Positions 33,671 through 43,096 of a stretch of DNA of 47,619 bases are shown here, in pieces. Under the pieces are notes generated by a model. It made no database searches, was not told the DNA's origin, and saw nothing but the letters and a program-made list of their open reading frames with translations. The DNA is taken from the NCBI GenBank assembly GCA_017561885.1, contig JAFZBF010000007.1:1-47619 (forward strand), given 5' to 3'. A program made the translations under genes and the position numbers. Numbering within the stretch: the first letter of the stretch is position 1; each line of letters starts with the position of its first letter. The DNA comes from Bacteroidales bacterium. GTDB lineage: Bacteria; Bacteroidota; Bacteroidia; Bacteroidales; UBA932.

Positions 33671-36418
33671 ATGAAAAGACTGTTTTTCGCCGTCACGATC
33701 GCACTGGCACTTGTATCCTGCAAGGAAAGCGACGTAACGGTAAAGTGTGATGACGGAAGCGTGATCCGTCTGCAGGTTGTCTCACCAGAGATAGTTCGTG
33801 TCACCCAGGCTCCGGGCACAATCACCGACCGTGCCAGCCTGGCCGTCCTGCCACAGAAAGGCTCTCAGGACTACGAAGTGTCCGATGCTATGGGGAAGGT
33901 CCGTCTTGCCACCAACGCCCTGATAGTGGAGGTTTACAAGGCAGACGGAAGCATATTCTTCTATAACTCCGAATACAACCTCCTGGCAGGCAACGGCAGG
34001 GCTACATTCAAGCCCGTAGAGGTCGAAGGTAAGAAAGCCTGGAGCACCAGCGTGAGCTTCGACAGTCCCGACGACGAGGCATTCTACGGTCTCGGCCAGC
34101 AGCAGGCAGGAGAACTCGACCACAAGGGTGGCAACGAAGAGCTCTACCAGTACAACACCAAGATCAGCGTGCCGGTCATAGTGTCCAACAAGGGTTATGG
34201 CATTTTGTTCGACGCCTATTCCTACAGCCGCTGGGGAAACCCCGAGCCCTACAGGCAGCTGGGCGAGGTATTCGACCTCGACCTTACCGGAAACTACAGG
34301 CCCCGGAGAGGAGAGCCGCTGGTCCGCCAGGAAGATTCTCTTTTCTATGAGAACGAATGGGCCATCCGCAATCTTCCCGAAGTCAACCTTGCCGGTGCAA
34401 GCGTCACATACGAGGGAACAATAACCGCCAGAGAAACCGGCGACTACCATTTTACACAGTACTATGCCGGCTTCCAGAGAACTGAGATAGCAGGGGAGGA
34501 GGTGATGCCGAGGGTGTGGCGTCCTGCCTGGAATCCCAACAGCCGCAAGTTTACGGTACATCTGGAAAAAGGAGTCCCCACTCCTGTCAAGGTTGAATGG
34601 GAACCTGACGGCGACGTATCGTACATAGGACTGAGGGTGGCGCCGCTCCGCGCCGAGTGGGAACAGCAGCAGCTCACTTTCTCATCCGAATTCGAGCCTT
34701 CGCTCGACTACTACTTCATGGCAGGCGGCAGTTACGACGGCGTTATCAAGGATTATCGCCAGCTTACCGGGAAAGCACCCGTGATGCCCAAGTGGGCTGT
34801 AGGATTCTGGCAGAGCCGCGAGTGCTACACCACCCAGGAGGAACTTGTGTCCACGCTGGCCGAATTCCGCCGCAGGCATATTCCGGTGGACAACATTGTC
34901 CAGGACTGGAAATACTGGGAAGAAGACCAGTGGGGGAGCCATGAGTTCGATGCGACACGCTATCCGGACCCTGAAAAGATGATGGACGACGTCCATGCGA
35001 TGAACGCCCGTTTCATGATATCCGTCTGGCCGAAATTCTACACCAATACCGCCCACTATAAAGAACTCAAGGATGCTGGATATGCCTATACCCATGCAGA
35101 GGAAGATTCCCTGAAGGACTGGCTTGGCCACTACCAGAGCTTCTATGATGCCTATGCCGAAGGTGGACGGAAGATGTTCTGGAGGCAGATGGACGAGACT
35201 CTCTACAGCCGCTTCGGCAAGAAAATCGATGCATGGTGGATGGACGCTTCGGAACCCAACCTTCGCGACTGTCTGCCGGTGGACTATCTCAAGTGGCTGC
35301 TAACCCCGAACGCCCTGGGTTCGTCTACTGAATACTTCAACGCATATGCCCTCGTGAACGCGATGGCGATTTACGAGGGGCAGCGTTCCGTCGATCCGGA
35401 CAAACGGGTGTTCCTGCTGACAAGGAACGGCTTTGCAGGCCTCCAGCGTTATTCTACTGCTTCGTGGAGCGGAGACATCGGCACTTCCTGGGAAGATATG
35501 CGAGCACAGATGGCAGCCGGCCTCGGATATTCCATGAGCGGTATCCCGTTCTGGGGTATGGATATAGGAGGCTTCTCGGTGATGAGCAAGTTCTACAGCC
35601 CGGCCGGCCGGGACGAGTGGCAGGAACTCAATACGCGCTGGCACCAGTTCGGAACCTTCGTGCCACTTTTCCGCACCCACGGACAATGGCCCCGCCGCGA
35701 ACTGTGGAACATTGCAGAGGAAGGCTCCGAAGCCTACGAAAGCATCCTCTGGTACATTAAGCTTCGCTACCGACTGATGCCTTACATCTATTCGCTGACA
35801 GGTGCCGTGGCATTCGACGACTACACGATAATGAGAGGTCTTGTCATGGACTACCCCGACGATCCGGAGGTCAGGGACCTCTCGGACCAATGGTTCTTCG
35901 GCCCGGCCTTGATGCCATGCCCTGTTTACGAATACAGGGCCCGCAACCGCAGCGTTTATTTCCCCGACGGCTTATGGTACGACTTCTATACAGGTGACGC
36001 CATTTCAGGAGGACAGAGGGCTACGGTCGATGCACCATATGAAATCATGCCCCTGTATGTCCGGGCCGGCAGCATAATACCCGTAGGTCCCGAGATGGAA
36101 TGGTCGTCCGAGAAGCCGGCCGATGACATCCTGCTGCTTGTCTATGCAGGCGCTGATGCCAGATTCAAACTGTATGAGGACGACGGACTTACCTATGCCT
36201 ATGAGAAAGGAGAGTATTCCGTCATTCCTCTTGAATGGAACGATGGCGACCGCACGCTTACGATAGGCGAACGCAACGGTTCGTTCGAAGGTATGCTTGC
36301 AGAAAGGACATTCCGGGTGAAGGTTGTAGATCCCGGCAATCCGGCGCCATGGAACCCGGATGACGAAGGGGATGTTTCAGTCAGATATGACGGCAGTGCA
36401 GCAATAATCAGTTTCTAG
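33671..36418 (+). CDS. GH31 alpha-xylosidase-type lipoprotein with PA14 insert
   Basis: 915 residues: lipoprotein signal (MKRLFFAVTIALALVSC, Cys17), N-terminal beta-sandwich, a PA14-like insert (about residues 220-335, including VTYEGTITARETGDYHFTQYY), the GH31 barrel and C-terminal sandwich domains. The nucleophile is Asp525 in AWWMDASEPNL and the acid/base Asp602 in SWSGDIGTSWEDM. The PA14 insertion and overall length match Bacteroides and Cellvibrio alpha-xylosidases that act on xyloglucan oligosaccharides, releasing alpha-1,6-xylose. Specificity is inferred from this architecture. A bidirectional terminator follows at 36440. Confidence 0.92.
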   Translation: MKRLFFAVTIALALVSCKESDVTVKCDDGSVIRLQVVSPEIVRVTQAPGTITDRASLAVLPQKGSQDYEVSDAMGKVRLATNALIVEVYKADGSIFFYNSEYNLLAGNGRATFKPVEVEGKKAWSTSVSFDSPDDEAFYGLGQQQAGELDHKGGNEELYQYNTKISVPVIVSNKGYGILFDAYSYSRWGNPEPYRQLGEVFDLDLTGNYRPRRGEPLVRQEDSLFYENEWAIRNLPEVNLAGASVTYEGTITARETGDYHFTQYYAGFQRTEIAGEEVMPRVWRPAWNPNSRKFTVHLEKGVPTPVKVEWEPDGDVSYIGLRVAPLRAEWEQQQLTFSSEFEPSLDYYFMAGGSYDGVIKDYRQLTGKAPVMPKWAVGFWQSRECYTTQEELVSTLAEFRRRHIPVDNIVQDWKYWEEDQWGSHEFDATRYPDPEKMMDDVHAMNARFMISVWPKFYTNTAHYKELKDAGYAYTHAEEDSLKDWLGHYQSFYDAYAEGGRKMFWRQMDETLYSRFGKKIDAWWMDASEPNLRDCLPVDYLKWLLTPNALGSSTEYFNAYALVNAMAIYEGQRSVDPDKRVFLLTRNGFAGLQRYSTASWSGDIGTSWEDMRAQMAAGLGYSMSGIPFWGMDIGGFSVMSKFYSPAGRDEWQELNTRWHQFGTFVPLFRTHGQWPRRELWNIAEEGSEAYESILWYIKLRYRLMPYIYSLTGAVAFDDYTIMRGLVMDYPDDPEVRDLSDQWFFGPALMPCPVYEYRARNRSVYFPDGLWYDFYTGDAISGGQRATVDAPYEIMPLYVRAGSIIPVGPEMEWSSEKPADDILLLVYAGADARFKLYEDDGLTYAYEKGEYSVIPLEWNDGDRTLTIGERNGSFEGMLAERTFRVKVVDPGNPAPWNPDDEGDVSVRYDGSAAIISF

Positions 36419-36430
36419 ACGGATCATTAT

Positions 36431-36470
36431 AAAAAACAAAACCGGCTCCTTTTCGGGCCGGTTCTGTTTT
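36431..36470. terminator. Bidirectional terminator between GH31 and the unknown lipoprotein
   Basis: AACCGGC (36440-36446) pairs with GCCGGTT (36457-36463) around a 10-nt loop. An A-run lies upstream (36431-36440) and CTGTTTT downstream, so it can end transcripts in either direction. Confidence 0.78.
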
Positions 36471-36487
36471 AATGACTGTCGGAGATT

Positions 36488-37420
36488 TTACCTGGCTTCC
36501 GAGCAATTCATCTTGAGGGTTCCAGTCATACCTTCGATGGTAGAGGAAATAGAAAGGTTCATCTTGCCGTCTTTGGTAAACGATACGCTGCCGTTGGATG
36601 AAGCGTTGAAGAATGAGTTGCCGTCACTTCCGAATGAATATGAGAAAGAGCCGTCATTCTTCATGTTGACAGTGCCGGCGAAGGGTGATATTCCCTCACC
36701 TGTAAAGGATATTAAGAAAGACCCGTTGCTTGAAAAAATGATTTCGTCCACTGTATATCCGTTGAACTTGGACAATTTGTCCTTGAGGGCTGCCACACCG
36801 TGATCTGCGGCGAATTTAGCTATTGTAGCAAGGTCGCATCCGCCGGGGAATGTTTCCTTTAAAGCTGATCCTTCGGTCTTGACCTCCAGGATAGTTGAAT
36901 TCACCTTCCACGTACGGGCTGCATTTTTCATTGAAATAAATGAAATCGGAGCGGGTTTCCTGATGAGGGCATTCGTCGTGGTAAAAGTTTCGCCGTCGAG
37001 GGTTTTTACAAACGCACGGCTGTTGACTTGTACTATGACTTTTTTCTCTTCAGGCATCGAGATGGTACCGAAATTAGCCACTTCGAAAGTTTTCTTGTCA
37101 ACCTGGGCAAATCTCTGCACTTCGACCTTCTGCATAGAAACAGCCTTGGTACTCATCGGACCAATGGCTGAAGAAGTAGAAGTGATGATGGCACGGCCGG
37201 CATCTGTCAACTCGACAGCATACACCGTCTTGATGATATTTGAAGAAGGACTTTCGATAGTCAGCCTGTCGGTTGCGGCGAATTCAATGACTTGAGCCAC
37301 TTCGCGAGTTGCCGGATCGGCGAGTTCGACGACTTCGTCAGATTTCGGCTTGTCTTGCGGTTCGCATGCCACAGGAATAATCAATGCCGCTACAGCAATC
37401 AGATAAAGGATTCTTTTCAT
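36488..37420 (-). CDS. Unrecognised lipoprotein of about 310 residues
   Basis: 310 residues with a lipoprotein signal (MKRILYLIAVAALIIPVAC, Cys19) and a charged, Asp/Glu/Lys-rich linker (EPQDKPKSDEVVELADP). The remainder is predicted mainly beta strand with Ser/Thr/Asn-rich repeats toward the C terminus (ISFTGEGISPFAGTVNMKNDGSFSYSFGSDGNSFFNASSNG), resembling the secreted DUF4925-type or lipocalin-like proteins of Bacteroidota; I cannot assign a family. It starts 13 bp after the stop of the outer-membrane-type gene at 37434 and is probably co-transcribed with it. It is likely exported and anchored in the outer membrane. Confidence 0.7.
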   Translation of the reverse strand: MKRILYLIAVAALIIPVACEPQDKPKSDEVVELADPATREVAQVIEFAATDRLTIESPSSNIIKTVYAVELTDAGRAIITSTSSAIGPMSTKAVSMQKVEVQRFAQVDKKTFEVANFGTISMPEEKKVIVQVNSRAFVKTLDGETFTTTNALIRKPAPISFISMKNAARTWKVNSTILEVKTEGSALKETFPGGCDLATIAKFAADHGVAALKDKLSKFNGYTVDEIIFSSNGSFLISFTGEGISPFAGTVNMKNDGSFSYSFGSDGNSFFNASSNGSVSFTKDGKMNLSISSTIEGMTGTLKMNCSEAR

Positions 37421-37433
37421 ATTGTCGAATAAT

Positions 37434-38219
37434 TTAGAATAGACGGAAATAAACGTTGAGACGGGCTACAGGAAAGACAGGAAGCTTTGCAAGCTTGTCG
37501 AAAGCGCCACGGTCGTGGTTCCTTACAGCAGCACTGGTGAGGGGGACAATCTCAGGACTGTCGGAGAAGCCGGCATAATAGTCGACCATGTCATATGCAG
37601 ACATCTGCCAATTGCCACTGTATGCGAAACCAAGTTCGAAGACAGCGGAAACGCGGCGGTCAGGATTGACAGCCTGTCCGAAACCGACACCTACGTAGGG
37701 CCATATCTTGTTGGTTTTCAAATCGATGGGGAGATATCCCTCTTTGTCTGACGAAATGATGCAGTCAGACTGCAGTCCAATGCCGCGTGTTCCGTACTCG
37801 TCTGAATGAAGCACGTTCCTGATATCTCCACTGGTATTCAGCAGATTGCCGCTGCTGAACATGGCTCCAATCGTGAAATGGAAAGAGGCGTCGCTTGAAG
37901 GATTGAAATCAAGCATCACACGACCCTGTCCGCCGTCAAGCATCTTGGCAACGAATGGTATGTTGTTCATCTCTCGTGTAGAACCGTTAACCGTGACATT
38001 GCCGAATGTGAAAGGACGGGTCACAGTGAATGGCATTATAGAATACCCTCCGCGGACTTGGAGGAAACTGCCTAAGGGAGCCGCTATCTCGAAGCCAAAA
38101 CCATCGTCTCCGGCGGTGACACCCAATGCAAGGTGGTTGAAAACGCCGTTCTCCTGTGCGTAAGAAACATTACCGGACAGCAAAGTCACAGCAAACAGAA
38201 AGATGAATAGTCTTTTCAT
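37434..38219 (-). CDS. Probable outer-membrane beta-barrel protein
   Basis: 261 residues with a signal peptide ending near VSYAQ. Features of an outer-membrane barrel: alternating Gly/aromatic strands (LALGVTAGDDGFGFEIAAPLG, FHFTIGAMFSSGN, IWPYVGVGFGQAV, SAVFELGFAYSG) and a final aromatic strand VARLNVYFRLF ending in Phe. No named family is recognised. It is the first gene of a two-gene minus-strand unit with the unknown lipoprotein and has its own -7 box. A channel or surface-assembly role is speculation. Confidence 0.72.
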   Translation of the reverse strand: MKRLFIFLFAVTLLSGNVSYAQENGVFNHLALGVTAGDDGFGFEIAAPLGSFLQVRGGYSIMPFTVTRPFTFGNVTVNGSTREMNNIPFVAKMLDGGQGRVMLDFNPSSDASFHFTIGAMFSSGNLLNTSGDIRNVLHSDEYGTRGIGLQSDCIISSDKEGYLPIDLKTNKIWPYVGVGFGQAVNPDRRVSAVFELGFAYSGNWQMSAYDMVDYYAGFSDSPEIVPLTSAAVRNHDRGAFDKLAKLPVFPVARLNVYFRLF

Positions 38220-38242
38220 AATCTCAAAATTACTTAATTATA

Positions 38243-38250
38243 CAAAAATA
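38243..38250 (-). promoter_or_regulatory. -7 box for the beta-barrel/lipoprotein pair
   Basis: Minus-strand TATTTTTG, perfect TAnnTTTG match, 23 bp before the ATG at 38219. It faces away from the box at 38279-38286. Confidence 0.55.
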
Positions 38251-38278
38251 GGTCATATTTGCTAAAAAATCAATTTTA

Positions 38279-38286
38279 TATATTTG
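38279..38286 (+). promoter_or_regulatory. -7 box close to the binding-lipoprotein start codon
   Basis: TATATTTG, perfect TAnnTTTG match, ends 10 bp before the ATG at 38297, implying a very short mRNA leader. Confidence 0.5.
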
Positions 38287-38296
38287 TATTGTCGAT

Positions 38297-39481
38297 ATGA
38301 AAAGCCACTATAGCAGAAACATACTTTTCATCGCCATGCTGCTGGTCGTGCTCCTTGCCGGATGCCGGAACAAGGGCAGGGAAGGGCAGCAGTCCTCTGC
38401 ACTAAAGGTGGACAGCGTCTATTATGCCCACGGCTTCTCAATCAAATACTACAAAGACTGCATTGTCGTAAGCATCCGCGATCCCTGGGACACGCTGAAA
38501 GTTCGCAAGAACTACGTGCTGACAGACAAGGAAAGACAGCATAAAAAAACTCCGGTCGAGATTCCGCAGGAAGTGCGCAGTAACGCGATCGTAATACCCG
38601 TTCCGGTAGAAAGGGCCGTAATCTACACCTCTGTCCACTCGGCGATGACCGAACAGCTGGGCTGCATCGACCGCATAGTGGGTGTCTGCGAGCCGCAGTA
38701 CATAATATCAGAGGATATCCTTGCAAGGGTCGCCGACGGCAGAATTGCCGATCTCGGAATGTCTACGGCTCCTGACGTGGAGAAGATCATCGACCTGGAT
38801 ACGGAGATCATCATTGCGTCTCCTTTCGAGAACAGCGGCTACGGAAATGCCGAAAAGATCGGCGTGCCGATCGTCGAAGCTGCTGATTATATGGAGGGGC
38901 ATCCTCTGGGCAGAACTGAATGGGTGCGTTTCTACGGCCTGCTATTCGGCTGCCGCGACCGTGCCGACTCCCTGTTCTTCGAAACCTGCAGCAAGTATGA
39001 CAGGCTGAAGGCCCTGACCGCAGAACTGCCCGACGAGCAGAAACCCACCGTAGTGCTGGAACGCAAGTACGGCGGTCTGTGGGGTGTCCCTGGTTCCAAC
39101 AGTTACGTGGCTCTTTTTCACGCAGATGCAGGGGCAAGATATGTCTTCAGGAACGTCGTAGGTGACGGTATCGTTCAGCTGTCTTTCGAACAGGTGTTCG
39201 AACAGGCCTCTGACGCTGATTTCTGGCTGCTGAAGTACGGTACCGTGAAACCTTTCAGCTATGCCGACCTCAGGAGCGAATACAAGCCTTATTCTAATTT
39301 CGAGGCATACCGCAACGGCAGGATCTACACCTGCAACACTCTGGCCACGACATATTATGACGATATCACCATCCACCCGGACCAGATCCTGGAGGACCTG
39401 ATATACATCTATCATCCCGACCTGCTGCCTGACCACCGGTTGAAGTATTACTTCCCGATGACGGGCACTCCTGTCAGATAA
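38297..39481 (+). CDS. Iron-complex/cobalamin-type ABC transporter substrate-binding lipoprotein
   Basis: 394 residues with a lipoprotein signal (MKSHYSRNILFIAMLLVVLLAGC, Cys23). The cluster-III periplasmic binding fold (FepB/BtuF, PF01497) is clear: VVSIRDPWD early, HSAMTEQLGCIDRIVGVCEPQYI, ADLGMSTAPDVEKIIDLDTEIIIASP, PTVVLERKYGGLWGVPGSNSYV and the terminal HPDQILEDLIYIYHPDLLPD. It should deliver a siderophore, haem or cobalamin to an inner-membrane FecCD-type importer, probably the one encoded convergently at 41293-43088. The ligand cannot be read from sequence. The start is the only one preserving the signal peptide. Confidence 0.9.
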   Translation: MKSHYSRNILFIAMLLVVLLAGCRNKGREGQQSSALKVDSVYYAHGFSIKYYKDCIVVSIRDPWDTLKVRKNYVLTDKERQHKKTPVEIPQEVRSNAIVIPVPVERAVIYTSVHSAMTEQLGCIDRIVGVCEPQYIISEDILARVADGRIADLGMSTAPDVEKIIDLDTEIIIASPFENSGYGNAEKIGVPIVEAADYMEGHPLGRTEWVRFYGLLFGCRDRADSLFFETCSKYDRLKALTAELPDEQKPTVVLERKYGGLWGVPGSNSYVALFHADAGARYVFRNVVGDGIVQLSFEQVFEQASDADFWLLKYGTVKPFSYADLRSEYKPYSNFEAYRNGRIYTCNTLATTYYDDITIHPDQILEDLIYIYHPDLLPDHRLKYYFPMTGTPVR

Positions 39482-39489
39482 AAACCAGA

Positions 39490-41274
39490 TTAAAGCGACA
39501 GTTCCAGCCAGCGCGATTCCTTCTCGTCGAGGAGTTTCTTTACTGTCTCGTAGCGGGCCGACGCTTCGACAATCTTGTCGTAGGGGAGGGTGCCTTCCGA
39601 AAGTGCCTCTTCGAGTGCAGTTTTCTCTTCGTTGAGCTGCTCCATCTCAGTCTCGAGCATAGTCAACTCACGCTGTTCCTTGAATGAGAGTTTCTTCTTC
39701 ACGCCAGGCTCAGATTCCTTCGGCTTTGCTTTAACTTTGGTCTGAGGCTCGGCCTGGGCCCTGCGCTGCCCCGCCTCGTAATCCTTGATGAAACTGCGGT
39801 ATTCAGTATATCCTCCCACGAAATCCTTGATGACGCCGTCGCCGCAGAACACAAGCAGATGGTCGGCGATGCGGTCGAGGAAGTGGCGGTCATGAGTCAC
39901 GGTCAGCAGAGAGCCCTTGAAGTCGAGCAGATACTCTTCCAGTATGTTGAGCGTGACTATGTCCAGGTCGTTGGTCGGCTCGTCGAGGATCAGCATATTG
40001 GGCTGCTGCATCAGGATGGTCAGCAGGTACAGCCTGCGTTTCTCACCGCCCGACAGCTTGTAGACAGGATTGTTCAGCATATCGTGAGGAAAGAGGAACT
40101 GGTTGAGAAGAGACGTGTTCGGAACTGTATCCAATACGGTCTGGTCTTCGTCGAATTCCATTCCCTGCTGGCTGTAGTAGCCTATCTTCAGGGACGCACC
40201 AAGCTCGATTGTGCCGCCGGTGGGCTGAAGGTTGCCAAGAAGAAGGTTGATGAAGGTTGTCTTGCCGATGCCGTTGGCGCCCACTATGCCTATACGGTCG
40301 TAACGCTGGAACTTGTAGCTGAAACCGTCGACAATGCAGGCACCGGGCGTGCCGTCTGCCGCATCGGGAAAACGGAAGCTTACATCATGGCAGTCGATAA
40401 TCTTGGTGCCGAGGCGGGTTGTGCTCTCAAGCGACTCGAGAGACACCTGACGGGTGACATATGCCTGCTCTGCCCGGTCCTTCAGATCCCAGAAAGCCTG
40501 TTTGCGGTACTTGGCCTTGCCTGTTCGGGCACAGGGAGTGGCGTGCATCCATTCCAGTTCGCGGCGCAGAAGATTACGGACACGGTCGGTCTGGGCATTG
40601 TAGTTGGCGATGCGCTCTTCGCGCTTCTCAAGAAAATTCTCATAATCCCCTTTGTAGACATATATCTGCCCGTGGTCAAGTTCCATCACTGTATTGCAGA
40701 CACGGTCGAGGAAATAACGGTCGTGTGTCACCATAAAGAGTGTGCAACGCGAACGTTTCAGATAGTTCTCGAGGTATTCTATCGCATCGATGTCCAGATG
40801 GTTGGTCGGCTCGTCCATAATGAGAAACTCAGCCTCGGTAGCCAGAACCTCTGCGATAGCCACACGCTTTATCTCGCCGCCGGAGAGTTCCTTCATCTTC
40901 TGTTCGGGACGCAGCGACAGCTCGGTGAGCAGCCTGACGATGCGCCGCTCATATTCGAAATGCCCGGCCTCGTCGAGACCCTCGGTGAACCGGCCGCTGC
41001 CGGAAAGTATCTGCTCCAACAGGGTGGCATCCGGGTCGTAGTCATATTCCTGTTCCAGGAACGCGATGCGGATGTCCTTGAGAAACTTTATCTGTCCGCC
41101 GGAATCGGACTTGTCCTTGCCCGCCAGAATGCGCATCAGAGAGGTTTTTCCGGTACCGTTAGGGGCTATCAGGGCAATCTTGTCACCTTCATTCACATTG
41201 AAGCCTATGCGGTCGAAAAGAACCTTGGGACCGTATGATTTTGATATGTTCTCTATCTGAAGGTATGAGGCCAT
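39490..41274 (-). CDS. uup: ABC-F ATPase, Uup-like
   Basis: 594 residues: two ABC domains in tandem and no membrane segments. Walker A motifs APNGTGKTSLM and GANGIGKTTFI, signatures LSGGEIKRVAIAE and LSGGEKRRLYLL, and Walker B LIMDEPTNHLD and LILDEPTNDLD are all intact. The Lys/Arg-rich interdomain linker (ANYNAQTDRVRNLLRRELEW) and the C-terminal charged coiled coil (about residues 520-594) are typical of Uup. ABC-F proteins bind the ribosomal E site or act on DNA structure. It is not itself part of a transporter, although it lies 18 bp downstream of the import ATPase and is probably co-transcribed. The Uup subclass assignment rests on the coiled coil. Confidence 0.9.
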   Translation of the reverse strand: MASYLQIENISKSYGPKVLFDRIGFNVNEGDKIALIAPNGTGKTSLMRILAGKDKSDSGGQIKFLKDIRIAFLEQEYDYDPDATLLEQILSGSGRFTEGLDEAGHFEYERRIVRLLTELSLRPEQKMKELSGGEIKRVAIAEVLATEAEFLIMDEPTNHLDIDAIEYLENYLKRSRCTLFMVTHDRYFLDRVCNTVMELDHGQIYVYKGDYENFLEKREERIANYNAQTDRVRNLLRRELEWMHATPCARTGKAKYRKQAFWDLKDRAEQAYVTRQVSLESLESTTRLGTKIIDCHDVSFRFPDAADGTPGACIVDGFSYKFQRYDRIGIVGANGIGKTTFINLLLGNLQPTGGTIELGASLKIGYYSQQGMEFDEDQTVLDTVPNTSLLNQFLFPHDMLNNPVYKLSGGEKRRLYLLTILMQQPNMLILDEPTNDLDIVTLNILEEYLLDFKGSLLTVTHDRHFLDRIADHLLVFCGDGVIKDFVGGYTEYRSFIKDYEAGQRRAQAEPQTKVKAKPKESEPGVKKKLSFKEQRELTMLETEMEQLNEEKTALEEALSEGTLPYDKIVEASARYETVKKLLDEKESRWLELSL

Positions 41275-41292
41275 CCGTATAAGATTGACAGC

Positions 41293-42069
41293 TTAGCGGC
41301 TTTCCAGGGCTTCCATCACCATACTCTCCGCCTTCTTGCCGAAGATGCGGCCGAAAGCACCTGTGGCCGCGAGGGCGGAGGGTGCGCCGCAGATCATGGC
41401 GCCTTGTTCAGAATCTTGAATCCAGAGGTTGTCGGCGCTGCGCACTGCAGCCTCGAGGTCGTGGGTGGACAGCAGTATCGCCTTGCCCTGGGAGTGTGCC
41501 AGGTCGAGCAGCAGGTCCATGACTTCAATGCGGCTCTTGATGTCCAGAAAGGCCGTGGGCTCGTCGAGTATTATGGTCCTGCACTCCTGAGCCAGCGCCT
41601 TCGCTATGAAGGCCTTCTGGCGCTCTCCGTCACTCACCCGTGACACATACTCGGCGGCCTTGTGGTAGATGCCGACAGCTTTCATCGCCTCTGTTACTAT
41701 GTCTTCGTCCTTGCTGCCCAGCCTGCCGAAGAAATCGGTGAAGGGGTAGCGGCCCATAGAGACCAGTTCCCGGATGGTTATACCTCCTGCAGAAGTCTTG
41801 TCAGTCAGCACTATACCAATGATTCTGGCCAGCTCGGCCTTGGTGTATGTGCCGATGGGGCGGCCTTCGACCAGCACCTTGCCTCGAAGAGGGGGGAGGA
41901 TGCCGCACAGGGTCCTGAGCAGGGTGGACTTGCCGGTACCGTTCAGGCCCAGCAGACAGGTCAGCCCGCCGCCTTCCAGCTGCAGGTTCATATCCTGCAT
42001 CACAAGCTTCTCAGCACCCTTGGAAAGCTTGTATCCGATAGTTAGTCCCTCTGTTGAAATAAAAGCCAT
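41293..42069 (-). CDS. ABC importer ATPase, FecE/BtuD type
   Basis: 258 residues, a single ABC domain: Walker A GLNGTGKSTLLRTL, signature VSDGERQKAFIAKAL (SDGE instead of the usual SGGE), Walker B TIILDEPTAFLD and the H-loop LLSTHDLEAAV. The family is that of iron-complex and cobalamin import. It starts 2 bp after the permease stop, forming a permease-ATPase operon, and should energise uptake of the ligand captured by the binding lipoprotein at 38297. Ligand not determinable. Confidence 0.92.
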   Translation of the reverse strand: MAFISTEGLTIGYKLSKGAEKLVMQDMNLQLEGGGLTCLLGLNGTGKSTLLRTLCGILPPLRGKVLVEGRPIGTYTKAELARIIGIVLTDKTSAGGITIRELVSMGRYPFTDFFGRLGSKDEDIVTEAMKAVGIYHKAAEYVSRVSDGERQKAFIAKALAQECRTIILDEPTAFLDIKSRIEVMDLLLDLAHSQGKAILLSTHDLEAAVRSADNLWIQDSEQGAMICGAPSALAATGAFGRIFGKKAESMVMEALESR

Positions 42070-42071
42070 AA

Positions 42072-43088
42072 TTAATTGAAATACTGAATGTTCTGACGAT
42101 TCATTATTACATATATAATGATGGGGGCGCCTATGATGGAGGTGACGGCATTGAGGGGTAGGGGACTCGATGCATTGCCCAGCAGGGTGACGAAATTGCA
42201 GAGCAGTGCGGTGACGGCTCCGGCGAATATGGTGACAGGAATGAGTGACTTGTGGTTGGAAGATCCCAGCAGCAGCCTGGCAATGTGAGGCACCGCAAGG
42301 CCGATGAACGAGATCGGACCGCAGAATGCAGTGACAGTAGCGGTCAGGATGCCCGTACAGACAAGGATAAGCAGCCTTACGGTGCGTATGTTGACACCCA
42401 GGTTGCTGGCATATTCTTCACCCAGAAGAAGGGCGTTCAGAGGCTTTGTAAGCAGCAGCGACAGTATAAGTCCGGCGATGGAGAAAGAGGCGAACCAGGG
42501 CAGTTTGTCGGTCGAAACGTTCGAGAAATCGCCCATTCCCCACATAACGTACTGATGTACCTTGTCGGAAGTGGCGTGATAATTCAGAATGGATATGACC
42601 GAAGATGCCACATAACCGACCATAATGCCGATAATCAGCAACATAACGTTGTTGTTGACCTTGCGTGCGAACAGTATTATTATGGCCAGGACGACTGCTG
42701 CGCCGATGAATGCGGCCACGATCGTCGCGAGATAGCTGGTTGCCGTGAAATAAATCATGACCAGAGCTACGCCCAGATTGGCTCCGTCGCTGACACCGAG
42801 TATCGACGGGCCGGCAAGAGGGTTCTTGAAGAGAGTCTGGAGCATCAGACCGCTGATGGCAAGGGCTGCTCCGGACAGAAGTGCAGTGACAGCCTGGGGA
42901 AGTCTTGTCTCGAGAACTATATAGTTCCAGCTTGCGCGGTCGCTGCCGTTGCCGAAAAGAATTGTCAGTACCTCACGGAAAGGAATCTTCACAGAGCCGT
43001 AAAAAATGTTCGCAGCGAACATCACCAGAAGGATGATGCCGATTGCAACATAGGTAAGAGTGCTGTTGTGTTTTTTACGGCTTGCCAT
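42072..43088 (-). CDS. ABC importer permease, FecCD/BtuC family
   Basis: 338 residues with about ten hydrophobic helices. FecCD-family landmarks: NIFYGSVKIPFREVLTILFG, RLPQAVTALLSGAALAISGLMLQTLFKNPLAGPSILGVSDGANLG (the ATPase-coupling region, in pieces), GPISFIGLAVPHIARLLLGSSNHKSLIPV and the terminal LPLNAVTSIIGAPIIIYVIMN. The ATG at 43088 is preferred; a GTG immediately upstream (43091) would add one residue. The -7 box at 43097-43104 is only 8 bp away. It works with the ATPase immediately downstream and presumably with the binding lipoprotein encoded on the other strand. Confidence 0.93.
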   Translation of the reverse strand: MASRKKHNSTLTYVAIGIILLVMFAANIFYGSVKIPFREVLTILFGNGSDRASWNYIVLETRLPQAVTALLSGAALAISGLMLQTLFKNPLAGPSILGVSDGANLGVALVMIYFTATSYLATIVAAFIGAAVVLAIIILFARKVNNNVMLLIIGIMVGYVASSVISILNYHATSDKVHQYVMWGMGDFSNVSTDKLPWFASFSIAGLILSLLLTKPLNALLLGEEYASNLGVNIRTVRLLILVCTGILTATVTAFCGPISFIGLAVPHIARLLLGSSNHKSLIPVTIFAGAVTALLCNFVTLLGNASSPLPLNAVTSIIGAPIIIYVIMNRQNIQYFN

Positions 43089-43096
43089 CACGTCTA

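Noticed and set aside
39859..41238. Long open frame antisense to the ABC-F gene (about 459 codons)
   Set aside because: It mirrors a gene with complete ABC motifs, shows no family signal and has no promoter or signal; it arises from codon bias of the real gene.
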